A DNA stretch of 64,000 nt, taken from Leptospira wolffii serovar Khorat str. Khorat-H2. Lineage in GTDB: Bacteria; Spirochaetota; Leptospiria; Leptospirales; Leptospiraceae. Every line of letters starts with the position of its first letter. The stretch's first letter is position 1. The DNA is taken from positions 248,001-312,000 of the forward strand of contig NZ_AKWX02000013.1 in assembly GCF_000306115.2 (NCBI RefSeq), given 5' to 3'. The position numbers were made by a program, and so were the translations under genes. The notes below the pieces were generated by a model that did no database searches, had not been told where the DNA came from, and saw only the letters and a program-made list of their open reading frames with translations. This document shows positions 7,887-17,725 of the stretch, piece by piece.

Positions 7887-9284
7887 TCAGAATGCGAAGT
7901 AAATGAAGTCTTGGCCCTTGCCTGCGTAGTTCCCGAAAATCAAAGCGCCGATGAGAAGGAAGGCAAGCAGAAGTTTTCCTCTATTTCTGTGGAACCACAT
8001 AGGGTATCTTTTCGGCGCCTCCGCAGCGTGGAAAAGTATGCCGCCTATGATATAAGGATATACCAGAGCCAAGGAGAGGGTTAAGGTCTGTTCCGGAAGA
8101 TAATGGAAGAATATATTTCGGAAGAAATAGATCGAATCGGAAATATGAAATGTCCGGAAGAAGATCGCGGCCAATACGAAAAGGAAATAGGTCCAGAGGA
8201 TTCTCGTGCCGGTTACTAATTTCCCGTGTTCCGGAAGGATCCTTAATCCTCTTCTTTCCATGGTTCTTTCCACGAATAGAAAGAGTCCATGGGAGAGTCC
8301 CCAGGCCAAGAAGGTCCAATTTGCGCCATGCCAAAGGCCGCCTAACGCAAATGTGATCGTCTGGTTCAAATTGGTCCTGAATTCGGAGATTCGGCTTCCG
8401 CCCAAAGGAATGTAGATATAATCCTTTAGCCAGGTTCCGAGTGTGATATGCCATCTTCTCCAAAGCTCGTGAATGTTTCTGCTGAAGAAAGGAGCCGAGA
8501 AGTTTCTAGGGATATTGAATCCGAATAATAGAGCGCAGCCCCGAGCAACGTCAGTATATCCGGAAAAATCCGAATAAACCTGCCAGGTAAAGCCTATGGC
8601 GGCTAACGCAAGGGATCCGGACCCGTATTCTTTCGGATTGGCGAATACCGGATCTATCAGGGAGCCTAGGTTGTCCGCTATAAGAATCTTTTTGCAGGCG
8701 CCTAATCCGATCAGAAATAGTCCCGTAAATACCGTTGTCTTGTGAATTTTCAGTCTTTCTAATTTAGGAAAGAAGTCTTCCGCTCTCATGATCGGTCCAG
8801 CTACCAGCTGAGGGAAGAATAGAAGGAAGAGGGTGAAATGGAAAAAGTTCGGGATCTCCTTGACCTTGCCTCTATAAACGTCGATGACGAAAGCCATCAC
8901 TTGGAAGGTATAAAAGCTGATGGCCAAGGGAAGAATGATCCTAAAGCTCATTGTACTCGTATCGAAAAGGGACCATTTCGTAACGTAGAATAGGTTGTCC
9001 GTGACAAAGTAGAAATACTTGAATACTCCCAGATTCAGAAGGTCCAGAACCACGATAACGGTCAGCAGAGGTTTACTTTTAGTCGCCGCTATAGGCTTTA
9101 AAAAAAGATAATTAACTAATACGATGCCCAAAAGATGCAATAGGAAAGGCGGATTCCAGGACGCGTAAAAAACCAGGGATCCGATCATCAGGATCCATTC
9201 TCTGTATTTACGTCCGTTCCAGAGCCAATAGGCTATGTAAACGATCAGAAAGAAGACGAAGAATAGGGTGGATGTGAAGATCAT
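7887..9284 (-). CDS. MBOAT-family membrane O-acyltransferase (second copy)
   Basis: 465 residues and about ten membrane helices. Family motifs are NIHELWRRWHITLGTWL, DYIYIPLGGSR, and LGGLWHGANWTFLAWGLSHG, which includes the catalytic His. AlgI/PatA/DltB-type MBOAT proteins carry an acyl group, usually acetyl, across the inner membrane for transfer to a polysaccharide by a periplasmic SGNH protein. It overlaps the upstream SGNH gene by 4 bases and is followed 1 base later by the DUF1574 gene, which suggests co-translation. It is a paralogue of the MBOAT gene at 10456-11952, probably from a duplication of an MBOAT-SGNH unit. Confidence 0.9.
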   Translation of the reverse strand: MIFTSTLFFVFFLIVYIAYWLWNGRKYREWILMIGSLVFYASWNPPFLLHLLGIVLVNYLFLKPIAATKSKPLLTVIVVLDLLNLGVFKYFYFVTDNLFYVTKWSLFDTSTMSFRIILPLAISFYTFQVMAFVIDVYRGKVKEIPNFFHFTLFLLFFPQLVAGPIMRAEDFFPKLERLKIHKTTVFTGLFLIGLGACKKILIADNLGSLIDPVFANPKEYGSGSLALAAIGFTWQVYSDFSGYTDVARGCALLFGFNIPRNFSAPFFSRNIHELWRRWHITLGTWLKDYIYIPLGGSRISEFRTNLNQTITFALGGLWHGANWTFLAWGLSHGLFLFVERTMERRGLRILPEHGKLVTGTRILWTYFLFVLAAIFFRTFHISDSIYFFRNIFFHYLPEQTLTLSLALVYPYIIGGILFHAAEAPKRYPMWFHRNRGKLLLAFLLIGALIFGNYAGKGQDFIYFAF

Positions 9285-10447
9285 TTTTTCTTCTTACCGG
9301 ACAATCCTAAATGAGAAGGCAGGTCCGCGGCAAATATATCGGAGAACTTATCCATTCCGATTCGATTCAGGTGGATGAGATCGTAATAATAATCTCCGTT
9401 ATTAGAGCCGTCCAAACTGTCCTGATAGTCTAAAAGCGAAATCTCCGGATCGATTTTACGGATCTCTTCTTGCCAGATCCTATCTCTTTCGGGGGTTCTC
9501 CAGGCTTTTATAATTTCGCTGTACGGTGCGATTACTCCTAAGATTCGGATCTTTTGTCCGTTTTCCTCTCCGATTCTATGGATGTCCTTATAAAGCAGCC
9601 CTAATCTCAGAAAATAATTATCCACCGATTTTGTTTTGGTCACGACGGTAGGAGTTCTTTTTGCCAAATCGCAGGTATCCCAGATCGCCTTTTTATGGAA
9701 TATATCGGAACCTTGTGGAATTGCCTGTCCGTTACCCGGATTAGTAGTCGCAAGACAGGAAAGAACTTCCTTGGCTTCCGGATACATACTGATTTTGGGT
9801 AGATTTGTATTTTCGTGAGGCCAAGGAGTCAGTTTCTGCTCTTTTCTCCTTCTTCCTATGTCCTTCAATCTTTTGGAAGGATCTAGAATGAAATCTCGTA
9901 TATCTCTGCGATAGGCGATGCTCTTAAACGCCAAGAAACCAAGATCGTCGTACTGCACGTTATAATTGAAGTCGTAAATGAGAGGGAAGGCGATCCTTCT
10001 GTCTAATTCTCCCAGCATGGCCAGAGTGTGGATTTGAAGGTATTCCTGATCCACCCAGGGAGTCGAAATTTCCAGAATATGGATGACCGTATGGACCTTG
10101 GGAAACTTAGGGAGTAGATTTCGTATTATAGAATCTTGAACTACTAACTCGGTTCCTTCCATCGCTACGGATTGGATTTTTTCTCCGTAAGGTTCCAGGG
10201 TCTCGTTCAAGGTCTTTAAGGAAAGCCCCTGATAGGCGACGGAGGTCCCCAAAAGAAGAATAGTGGGTTCGAATTCGCTTTTCTTTTCCAGAACGTATTC
10301 CGTATTACGGACCACATTCGCGGCGAAGGAGCCCTTCTTTAAATAGGGCCTGTAAACTCCGGTTTGCAGACAAAGATCGAAGAATACGAAGAATAGAACG
10401 GGGATCCAGAATTTTTTCTGACGTATCAAACTAAGATAAGGACTCAT
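9281..10447 (-). CDS. SGNH-like membrane-anchored protein between two MBOAT genes
   Basis: 388 residues with an N-terminal membrane helix at about 12-30 and a periplasmic domain. ILLLGTSVAYQG (Ser 69) is a candidate nucleophile motif, and YYYDLIHLNRIG gives D356 and H359 as a DxxH pair near the C-terminus, as in AlgJ/AlgX-like acetyltransferases. It lies 8 bases after the first MBOAT gene and overlaps the second by 4 bases. This tight packing with acyltransferases is the best support for a role in glycan O-acylation. It shares only the general fold signature with the DUF1574 gene at 6800-7885. The motif-level call is good; acceptor and acyl group are unknown. Confidence 0.68.
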   Translation of the reverse strand: MSPYLSLIRQKKFWIPVLFFVFFDLCLQTGVYRPYLKKGSFAANVVRNTEYVLEKKSEFEPTILLLGTSVAYQGLSLKTLNETLEPYGEKIQSVAMEGTELVVQDSIIRNLLPKFPKVHTVIHILEISTPWVDQEYLQIHTLAMLGELDRRIAFPLIYDFNYNVQYDDLGFLAFKSIAYRRDIRDFILDPSKRLKDIGRRRKEQKLTPWPHENTNLPKISMYPEAKEVLSCLATTNPGNGQAIPQGSDIFHKKAIWDTCDLAKRTPTVVTKTKSVDNYFLRLGLLYKDIHRIGEENGQKIRILGVIAPYSEIIKAWRTPERDRIWQEEIRKIDPEISLLDYQDSLDGSNNGDYYYDLIHLNRIGMDKFSDIFAADLPSHLGLSGKKKK

Positions 10448-10455
10448 TTTTTACC

Positions 10456-11952
10456 TCAGAAATCGAAGTACAGGAAGTTATTCCCGCCCGCTCCGAAGAA
10501 CAGAATTAAGAAGAAGTTCACGATAAAGAATAACGCGAATTTTCTGCCGTTCTCCACCATATCCTCGATCGTATTCTTAGAGAAATAATAGGAAGCGATA
10601 AAGCAGATCGCGAGTAATATTCCATAATCGTAATTCGAGAAGGATTTCACGGATTGGATTCCGTTGGGCACCCAGAATACGAGAGCTTTCATCATGGACC
10701 AAGCCTTCTCCATAGTTTCCGCACGGAACATGATGAATCCGAAAGAAAGGAAGAACATCGTCAAGATTCTTGCAAAAATATCGTAAGGACGTCCTCCCTT
10801 TTCGTTGATCCAGGCTGCGAATCTGGTTTTGGAATATTCCCTGTGGAATCCCAACATCACTCCCTGCCAAATCCCCCAACCGACGAAATGATAGGCGGCT
10901 CCGTGCCAAACGCCCGCGAATAACCAGGTAATGAAAAGATTTCGATATCCTTTTAAAACGGAAACTCTCGAACCGCCCAGCGGAATATAGATATAATCTC
11001 GGATCCAAGTGGAGAAGGAGATATGCCAACGAGACCAATGGTCCGCGATATTTCTTGCCACCATCGGAAAATTGAAGTTCGGATCGAATTTATAACCGAA
11101 TAATCTCGCCACTCCGATCGCAATGTCCGTATAACCCGCAAAGTCGAAATAGATCTGCCAACCGAAGGCCATGGCGCCGACCCAAATCTCCACGGGGTTT
11201 AGAATGGCATAATTGGAGAAAGTAGTATCCACCACCTTAGCTAGATTGTCCGCGAATACTATCTTTCGAGTAAAACCCATTAGGATTTGGGCGAAAGCGA
11301 TTTCTACATCCTTTGCGGTCACAGTAGGAGGGTGGTCCAGGTCTCTAAAGAAGGTATGGGCTCGAACGATCGGACCCGCTACTAGCTGCGGGAAAAAAGA
11401 AACGTATAACGCGAAGTCCAGAAAGGAAGTCCTCGCCTCTAGATTTCTTCTGTATACGTCTATGGTGTAACTCATAGATTGGAAGGTATAAAAGGAAATA
11501 CCTACCGGAAGAATGATCTTCAGGTGTTCTATCTTCAGAGTTCCTACGAAGAATATATCAGACACCACGTCCAAAATGAAGTTCGTATATTTGAAATAAG
11601 CGAGAATGCCTAGGTTTGTGAGCAAGGACGCGACTAAGCAGAGTTTTCGGAACTTGTCGCTTGCGCCTTCGCGACTCATAATCAGAGCCGCGAAATAATC
11701 CACAATCATCGAAACGATGAGTATGATGATATATAGATTGATTTGAAAATCGCAGAAGGACTTATCGATCCAATATTCGTACCAGGTCCCCGTACGAAAC
11801 TCGGAACAATCGATGGTTTTAGGATGCCAGGCGTTATAAAAGTAAAGACTGGCTAAAAGTAGGAAGACTCTTCTATAAGTTCCTTTTAGGATCTTTGCCA
11901 GTATCAAAACGATCGGCAAAAACACCATAAAATGGGCTGAATTAAACAGCAT
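10456..11952 (-). CDS. MBOAT-family membrane O-acyltransferase (first copy)
   Basis: 498 residues, multi-pass. It has the MBOAT core ADHWSRWHISFSTWIRDYI followed by YIPLGGSR, and FAGVWHGAAYHFVGWGIWQG containing the catalytic His. PVGISFYTFQSMSYTIDVYR is also typical of AlgI-like proteins. It has an extra loop near residues 45-65 (ECSEFRTG-like region) compared with its neighbour at 7887-9284. It is the first gene of the MBOAT-SGNH-MBOAT-SGNH-MazG string, with an 86-base gap to the upstream membrane-protein gene, so a promoter may lie at 11953-12038. Predicted role: moving acyl groups across the inner membrane for polysaccharide modification. Confidence 0.9.
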   Translation of the reverse strand: MLFNSAHFMVFLPIVLILAKILKGTYRRVFLLLASLYFYNAWHPKTIDCSEFRTGTWYEYWIDKSFCDFQINLYIIILIVSMIVDYFAALIMSREGASDKFRKLCLVASLLTNLGILAYFKYTNFILDVVSDIFFVGTLKIEHLKIILPVGISFYTFQSMSYTIDVYRRNLEARTSFLDFALYVSFFPQLVAGPIVRAHTFFRDLDHPPTVTAKDVEIAFAQILMGFTRKIVFADNLAKVVDTTFSNYAILNPVEIWVGAMAFGWQIYFDFAGYTDIAIGVARLFGYKFDPNFNFPMVARNIADHWSRWHISFSTWIRDYIYIPLGGSRVSVLKGYRNLFITWLFAGVWHGAAYHFVGWGIWQGVMLGFHREYSKTRFAAWINEKGGRPYDIFARILTMFFLSFGFIMFRAETMEKAWSMMKALVFWVPNGIQSVKSFSNYDYGILLAICFIASYYFSKNTIEDMVENGRKFALFFIVNFFLILFFGAGGNNFLYFDF

Positions 11953-12038
11953 TCGTTCGCTTTTCCTCGGCTCCTGTGCAGTTTTCTGGACCGAGAGAAA
12001 CCCACAAGCGTTTTCTTAACCGCCTTCCAAGGCGAATT

Positions 12039-13424
12039 TTATTCATCTCTGTAGACCTTTTCCGGAGTGATATCCTTATATTTGTCCTCAATACCTTCCA
12101 TAAAACTTGCTTTAGTATGTTGAGAACGGGGGTATGTGGAGAAACTGAAATTGACTATGAAGAGTAATAATACGTAACCTAGAAGTAGTGAATGAGTCAA
12201 GGAGCGGATTCCGGAGCGTAAAGAATCCGTTCTAAGAGAATCCAAAATCAAGCCTGCGAATATCAATAGCCCGATGACGGAAGAGACCCAGAACTCGAAA
12301 AAATATCCTTCCCACCAAGTATAGAAAACGAAGGAAGGAATTAGCCAAAAGAAAAGTAGAACGATCTCGATTTTGTAGGACCTCCAAAGTCGGATCGAAT
12401 TTAAAAGCCCCAGCCCCAAAACCCCGAGCCAGAAGAATAGATTCAAATTATAGGGTAAGAATTTCAATTCGAAGGGTCGGTTCGGATCCACTCTGAGTTG
12501 ATTTCGGACTCCTTCGAAATTCAAGAATGCGTCTCCGATTCCACGATAGAAATTCATCACATAATTTTTCGCTTCGGCGGAGGCCCCCCATCTTTCCTGG
12601 GATGCGTAGAGAAAAAGCCAATGTGCGAAATTTCTTTCGCTTTCGATTCCGGCGGTAAGATTTCTCTCTAATATGATAAAGCCCACATAAAGATAAGAAA
12701 CGGTAAGAATCAGCACGACCCAGAATAGGTATAACAGAACTAATTTTAGTTTATGCGAAAATTCGAATTTTTTACCTCTCCACTTCTCGGAAAGAAGAAC
12801 GGAGATAGGAACGAAACTTAAAAATATGGTGTCCGATTGGTGGAAGTAAATATTCCAAACTTGTAGGAAGCCCGCGATGTATAGCAGCCCCGGAGACCAA
12901 CCGTTTTTGCAATTCCATACGCAAAATAGGTACAACGCGGCGGTAAGGCAGGAATGGATAAGAGGAGTATCGTTGTGTTGAGCATAGAACCAGAATCCCT
13001 GGCTGAAATGTACGGCAAAACCTATAAGAATCGCACCGATTATATCTCCGTATAATCTCCAGTGAGCGAACATCAGAACTAAGATAAAAAGACAAGCGGT
13101 GCCGAGTATTCTCAATCTAAGCCCGAACATAGCCGAGTCCGGACCGTGAATCCATTTCCAAAATTTCAGATACAATAATCCGGTACTCTCGAAACCTATA
13201 TGGTGAGGATTAAAGAATACCTTCCATTGTTTGTCGGTGAGTATATTATGAGTGTATACTACCGAGTCCCAATCGTATAATCGGGAAAGAAATCTTAGAT
13301 CGAAAAGAAATAATGCGCCCGTTATGCAGACTAGAAAAAGAAAGCCGATCCATAGACTCCGAGATCGGAAAATATTTCCAACCTTAGCGAGAAATAATAC
13401 GCTTTCGAAAGAGCGCTTTAGCAT
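12039..13424 (-). CDS. Multi-pass membrane protein, putative glycosyltransferase-like
   Basis: 461 residues with roughly ten hydrophobic helices. After the first helix comes a loop containing DLRFLSRLYDWDSVVYTHNI, with acidic residues placed like the first periplasmic loop of GT-C (PMT/ArnT-type) glycosyltransferases, which use lipid-phosphate sugar donors. FAVHFSQGFWFYAQHNDTP also fits loops of that group. I cannot name a family with certainty. It starts directly after the stop of the 13425-14033 gene, so it belongs to the same minus-strand operon as the two glycosyltransferases upstream. Probable role: assembly or modification of a surface glycan. Confidence 0.55.
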   Translation of the reverse strand: MLKRSFESVLFLAKVGNIFRSRSLWIGFLFLVCITGALFLFDLRFLSRLYDWDSVVYTHNILTDKQWKVFFNPHHIGFESTGLLYLKFWKWIHGPDSAMFGLRLRILGTACLFILVLMFAHWRLYGDIIGAILIGFAVHFSQGFWFYAQHNDTPLIHSCLTAALYLFCVWNCKNGWSPGLLYIAGFLQVWNIYFHQSDTIFLSFVPISVLLSEKWRGKKFEFSHKLKLVLLYLFWVVLILTVSYLYVGFIILERNLTAGIESERNFAHWLFLYASQERWGASAEAKNYVMNFYRGIGDAFLNFEGVRNQLRVDPNRPFELKFLPYNLNLFFWLGVLGLGLLNSIRLWRSYKIEIVLLFFWLIPSFVFYTWWEGYFFEFWVSSVIGLLIFAGLILDSLRTDSLRSGIRSLTHSLLLGYVLLLFIVNFSFSTYPRSQHTKASFMEGIEDKYKDITPEKVYRDE

Positions 13425-14033
13425 TTATTCCGAATCGAAAAGAGGATTTAAAAAGGAAACGTTGGATTTGGAAAAAAAGAAAGGAGACTCGGCTACGATG
13501 GAAGTCCCGGCATCCGATAGATTCGTGAAGAATACCAATCTTTCGAATCCTAGAATTCTACGGAAAAAACCGTTCTTGTGTAGGATTTGTATTCCCGGTT
13601 GGTTCGGATTCCATCTCACCGTTTCTTTTCCGGACCAGGACCATTTGGATAAAACCAATTTTTCTCCTTCCCATTTCAGATTGTGAAACAGAGAGGTGCG
13701 CAAAAACCGTAGTAGATCCAGAAAGAACGCGAAACTGATATAGCAGACTATCGCTAGTGAGGAATATTCGTAGAGCCTTTTGTCCGTTAGGAAAGAAAGT
13801 TTCAGTACTTTGGTAATCTGCAATAGTTCCACGAATTTGGAGATCCAAACCGCAACGAAATCCTTCACGGGGAAAAAATACCAAACGGAAACCGCGTAAA
13901 TTAGAATCGCTAAAACGGGAGGAATATAATTCTTTTTTAATTCTCCCCCGGAAGCTTTGCGTCGTTTTATGCCGGACGGATTCGGAGCCCAATCCCACCA
14001 GGAAGTCGTTGTTTTGGATTTGATTGCGGACAT
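13425..14033 (-). CDS. Hypothetical membrane protein with possible bacterial PH-like domain
   Basis: 202 residues from the ATG at 14033, which is preceded by a GGGGGG purine run; the frame stays open to 14126, but that start would overlap the upstream glycosyltransferase. Two or three hydrophobic helices lie at about 35-55 and 90-112. The soluble C-terminal half begins at LKWEGEKLVLSKWSWSGKE and is rich in alternating beta-type residues, reminiscent of the small PH-like domains of YdbT/YdbS proteins. I do not recognise a named family, and the PH idea rests on pattern only. It lies 14 bases after the GT4 gene and directly before the 12039-13424 gene, so it is part of the polysaccharide operon. 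Confidence 0.55.
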   Translation of the reverse strand: MSAIKSKTTTSWWDWAPNPSGIKRRKASGGELKKNYIPPVLAILIYAVSVWYFFPVKDFVAVWISKFVELLQITKVLKLSFLTDKRLYEYSSLAIVCYISFAFFLDLLRFLRTSLFHNLKWEGEKLVLSKWSWSGKETVRWNPNQPGIQILHKNGFFRRILGFERLVFFTNLSDAGTSIVAESPFFFSKSNVSFLNPLFDSE

Positions 14034-14047
14034 GGATCCCCCCGGAT

Positions 14048-15175
14048 TTACTCTTTTCTTTTTCTGTTTTTCCAAAGCTCGACTAGATAGGATTCCACTT
14101 CCTTTGCTGTGGAGTCCCAAGACCATTCTCTATAGGACGGTTTTCTACCCGAAAGACGTTTTTTGCCGGCGAGGGAGAATGCATTCTTCCAACCCTCCAC
14201 GTTCTTCGGTTCCACGAAACTATCCGTCAACGCATCCAAGACCTCGTGGAAAACGGGAATATCTGATGCGATACAAGGTTTGTTTTCCCGAATCGCCTCT
14301 AGAAGAGGTAAACCGAATCCTTCATGCAGGGAAGGAAAAACGAAGTAGGAACAATTCTTATAAAGCCAGCCTAGCTGCGAATCGTTTGGATTCTCCAAAA
14401 AGTAGACTCCTTCTTTTTCTAGGGAGCCGTCCTTTAGCTGAGCGGTCAGACCCTCCGATTTCCATCCTAGTCTTCCTGCAAGGACTAAAGGGTAGGGAAA
14501 ATTCGGCTCTTCTTTCTTCAATTCTCTATACGCCTCCACGATCGTGGAGAGATTTTTTCTAGGCTCGAGAGTTCCTACGGAAAATAGAAAGTGGGAAGGC
14601 AATTGTTTGGAAGGCGCTGAGATCGTCGAGAAACCCTGGGCCCCGGGATACACCACTTTCAATTTGGGAGAAAGGTCCGGTAGGAAATCTAGGATATCCT
14701 TCTTCGTGTTTTCGGAAAGACAGAACACTGTATCCGCTTTTTTTAAAGTAAGCGGGGAAAGAAAGCGGTGCTGCCAATAATTGGCCGTGGTCATAGTCTC
14801 CGGAGCGGATCGGAAATTAAGATCGTGGTAATTTACGGCGGTCGGAATCTTTAGACCGACCACAGGTAGTAATTGGATGGTCCCCCAGAAGATATCTATT
14901 CTATGTTTTTTAAGAATGGAAGGAAGGGTAAAATTCAACCAAAGGAATCCGGGCAATTTGCTGGGAAGAAATACCGGTACGGAACGTATGAGTTCCTGGA
15001 ATACCGGATGGATCGGTTTATTGGAATATAGATAGTATTCCAAGGGAGAATCGGGACGAACCAACCTCTGCAGTACTTCCGCCAAGTATCTGGAATTTCC
15101 CGTGATACCGTAGGCGAGGGGACGAGCGTCCACCGCGACTCTAGGTTTGTATTTCAAGCGATCCTTTTTCAACAT
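14048..15175 (-). CDS. GT4-family glycosyltransferase
   Basis: 375 residues from the ATG at 15175 (AGGGA about 9 bases upstream); an ATG at 15229 would overlap the previous gene by 41 bases. It has the GT-B fold pattern: an N-terminal VAVDARPLAYGITGNSRYLA segment, FSVGTLEPRKNLSTIVEAY opening the C-terminal nucleotide-sugar domain, and FVFPSLHEGFGLPLLEAI, whose E-x7-E pattern binds the donor. GT4 enzymes are retaining transferases using nucleotide sugars at the cytoplasmic face. It acts presumably in synthesis of the surface glycan made by this cluster. The sugar and linkage cannot be predicted. Confidence 0.88.
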   Translation of the reverse strand: MLKKDRLKYKPRVAVDARPLAYGITGNSRYLAEVLQRLVRPDSPLEYYLYSNKPIHPVFQELIRSVPVFLPSKLPGFLWLNFTLPSILKKHRIDIFWGTIQLLPVVGLKIPTAVNYHDLNFRSAPETMTTANYWQHRFLSPLTLKKADTVFCLSENTKKDILDFLPDLSPKLKVVYPGAQGFSTISAPSKQLPSHFLFSVGTLEPRKNLSTIVEAYRELKKEEPNFPYPLVLAGRLGWKSEGLTAQLKDGSLEKEGVYFLENPNDSQLGWLYKNCSYFVFPSLHEGFGLPLLEAIRENKPCIASDIPVFHEVLDALTDSFVEPKNVEGWKNAFSLAGKKRLSGRKPSYREWSWDSTAKEVESYLVELWKNRKRKE

Positions 15176-15188
15176 CTGCCGGATTTCC

Positions 15189-16505
15189 CTAGCCGGATTC
15201 TTTCTCGTCCAGGAAGAAGAGACAAGCATATTGTATGAGGGAAATATAAAGTAAGAAAGAAACCATCAGTAGGGCATCTTCGACAGCGCCTCCGATGATG
15301 CTTCTGTGTAAAATTAATACTAAAACGGCAAGAAGGATGTAAACGGCGGCGGCTTTATTCCGAGAGAATCCTTTTCTCCATTCTTTCCAAGAAGGAAGAA
15401 CGTTCTCGCTCCGAGGCCAGATCTTGGAAACTGCGAAAGCCGTCGGGAAAAGTAGAAAAACGAAAGCGTGGATCCAGGAAATCCCGCTGAAAATCACCGA
15501 GAAGAAGAATAGTCCGGATAAAACGAACGCATCCGAGGCTCCTTTAAAGGAGCGATATAGATAGGGTGCGCTGATCCCCAAGGTTAGAGCCGCCGCAATT
15601 GCTTTTACTTGGGTTACGGTTAAGGATAAGAAAGGCATTCCGAATTTGCTCTGATTCAGTAGATCCGCGTACGAAAGGAAATATTTAGAAAGAGTGGAAT
15701 TCAGACTCTGGTTGTTTTTCCAGGCTCGTAGTGCCGGAGATTGGAGATACTTCTCTAAGACGAGATTGTACCAGGTCTCGTTCATTCTAAGGGTGAATTC
15801 CGGATCTAAAACTGCCGGTAGGGCGACCCAAGCGATTCCGAAAAGTAGAGTATAAACGATCACTAAATAACGTTTTTTGAATAAGAAATAAAATAAGAAA
15901 GCCGCGGGGGTGATTTTGATTACGATCGCCAGAGATAGAAGCGCCCCGGAGGCCCAATCTTTCTGCGTCATGACCGAAGCCAGGATCAGGAAGAGAAGAA
16001 TAAAACCTACTTGGTTATTGTTTTGGTGATTCTCCAGAAAACGAAGACAAAGAAGAAGAACGGCGGATAGGAAGAGATAATTCTTCTCCTTTCCGAAAAA
16101 CCCTGCGATCAGAAATAGACTGAGTCCGAGAGCTATACAGTTGATCGTAAAAAAGATGGAAGACGCGGTAGCGAAATCGAAGAGAGTCAAAGGAATCAGG
16201 AGAAAGGCGAAAGTAGGAGGATAAATATAGGATCCTACATTATCGATTCTCGCCTTCAGGCTCAAGAATACGGACGGTTCGAAGATCTGCTCTATCTTTA
16301 GCTTTCCTGACTCGAAATCCTTTACGACCTCGGAAAGAGCGTCCAGGCTATAGAGATCCTTGCCTTGGATGAAGTTTTGAGCGGCTAGATAATAGTCGGA
16401 AAAATCGGACGACTGCTCCGTTCTGCTGATGCCGTTCGCATAAAGGAGAGCTAAAATCAGAATGAATAGCAGAAGGGGGCCTTGCCTTTTCAGGTCGATC
16501 CGCAT
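15189..16505 (-). CDS. GT87/DUF2029-type membrane glycosyltransferase
   Basis: 438 residues, about ten membrane helices. The first loop contains SSDFSDYYLAAQNFIQGKDL, the acidic loop followed by the A-x-x-F-I-x-G-x-D-L-Y pattern typical of the DUF2029/GT87 family. These are polyprenyl-phosphate-sugar-dependent GT-C enzymes known best from mycobacterial mannosyltransferases. The SYIYPPTFAFLLIPL segment also matches the family's Y-P-P motif. It is the first gene of the minus-strand polysaccharide operon and diverges from queA with 117 bases between starts, where its promoter should lie. Confidence 0.75.
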   Translation of the reverse strand: MRIDLKRQGPLLLFILILALLYANGISRTEQSSDFSDYYLAAQNFIQGKDLYSLDALSEVVKDFESGKLKIEQIFEPSVFLSLKARIDNVGSYIYPPTFAFLLIPLTLFDFATASSIFFTINCIALGLSLFLIAGFFGKEKNYLFLSAVLLLCLRFLENHQNNNQVGFILLFLILASVMTQKDWASGALLSLAIVIKITPAAFLFYFLFKKRYLVIVYTLLFGIAWVALPAVLDPEFTLRMNETWYNLVLEKYLQSPALRAWKNNQSLNSTLSKYFLSYADLLNQSKFGMPFLSLTVTQVKAIAAALTLGISAPYLYRSFKGASDAFVLSGLFFFSVIFSGISWIHAFVFLLFPTAFAVSKIWPRSENVLPSWKEWRKGFSRNKAAAVYILLAVLVLILHRSIIGGAVEDALLMVSFLLYISLIQYACLFFLDEKESG

Positions 16506-16622
16506 TCAGGTACTCTTTTCGAAAAGGCCGAAAAAGCCAATCAAATAAATTCATTCCTCCAGAAGGGTGTAGGGAGAGTAAAAATCGGTTCCCGTCGGAA
16601 AGCCCGGGTTTTCATTGGAAGA

Positions 16623-17678
16623 ATGAAAATCTCGGATCTTTCCGAATTCGATTTCGAGCTCCCGGAAGAATTGATCGCAAAATTTCCGGCACCGGAAAGG
16701 GACCGCAGCCGTCTTCTTTGCATCGGAAGAACCCACTCCTTTCTAACGGAAGAGAAGGAGTTCCTAGAAATTCGGAAGTATCTCCGAAAAGGAGACGTAC
16801 TCGTCGCTAATTCCACTCGGGTATCCAAACGCAGAGTGTTTTTAAGAACCAAGACGGGTAGAAGACATGAGGCCCTTTTTCTTTCCGAGCTGGAACCCGG
16901 GATTTGGAAAGCCCTAGTACGTAATTCTAAAAAGTTAAAACCCGAAGAGATGTTACAGGACGAGGTCGCCGCAGGATTCTCTTTTAAATTAGTGGGAAGA
17001 TCGGAGGAGTTTTCCTTGCTCCAAGCGGGTCCGGAATTCCGAGAGGAAAGCTTCGAACAAATAGGAAGGATTCCGATTCCTCCCTATTTCAAGAGGGAAA
17101 GCGGACCGGAAGATGAGATTCGATACCAAACCGTTTACTCTAAGGCATTAGGATCGGTGGCCGCTCCCACTGCCGGTTTGCATTTTACTTCGGGCCTGAT
17201 TTCCGATCTGAAAAATTCTGGGATAGAGTTTTTGGATTTGGAATTGAGAGTGGGTTACGGGACTTTCCAACCGATAGGAGAGAATCATTTCGCGGAGAAG
17301 AGATTACACGAAGAACGTTTCCTCTTGCCTGAGTACACAGTCTCCCGACTCAATCTTGCAAAAAAGGAAAAAAGAAGAATCCTTTCCGTAGGAACTACTA
17401 CACTCAGAGCTTTGGAATCTTCCTACGATCCGATTTCCGATTCCTTTCGGATGGGCGAGGGAGAGACGACATTATTTCTACAACCCGGAGATCCTGTTCG
17501 GAGTTGCGACGGACTGATTACGAATTTCCATCTCCCCCAAAGTAGCCTTTTACTCCTCGTTTCCGCTTTTGCGGGAAAGGAAAATATTCTAAACGCTTAT
17601 CGTTTCGCGATCGAGCATAAGTTCCGTTTTTTTTCCTACGGAGATGCCATGTTGATCCTGGATCCTATTCCGAACTAA
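16623..17678 (+). CDS. queA: S-adenosylmethionine:tRNA ribosyltransferase-isomerase
   Basis: 351 residues from the ATG at 16623, where the protein begins [19 protein letters not shown] as in known QueA proteins; a 47-codon in-frame extension to 16482 overlaps the divergent gene and looks spurious. Family motifs include [43 protein letters not shown] and [19 protein letters not shown]. QueA transfers the ribosyl part of SAM to 7-aminomethyl-7-deazaguanine in tRNA, the penultimate step of queuosine synthesis, in the cytoplasm. Other queuosine genes are not in the window. Confidence 0.95.
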   Translation: MKISDLSEFDFELPEELIAKFPAPERDRSRLLCIGRTHSFLTEEKEFLEIRKYLRKGDVLVANSTRVSKRRVFLRTKTGRRHEALFLSELEPGIWKALVRNSKKLKPEEMLQDEVAAGFSFKLVGRSEEFSLLQAGPEFREESFEQIGRIPIPPYFKRESGPEDEIRYQTVYSKALGSVAAPTAGLHFTSGLISDLKNSGIEFLDLELRVGYGTFQPIGENHFAEKRLHEERFLLPEYTVSRLNLAKKEKRRILSVGTTTLRALESSYDPISDSFRMGEGETTLFLQPGDPVRSCDGLITNFHLPQSSLLLLVSAFAGKENILNAYRFAIEHKFRFFSYGDAMLILDPIPN

Positions 17679-17725
17679 GCTTTCTCCCCTTTATTTTATT
17701 GTGGGATTCTCCCCCAAGGTGGAGA

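Noticed and set aside
16482..16622. 47-residue extension of QueA
   Set aside because: It overlaps the divergent glycosyltransferase gene, and the QueA family begins at the later Met.
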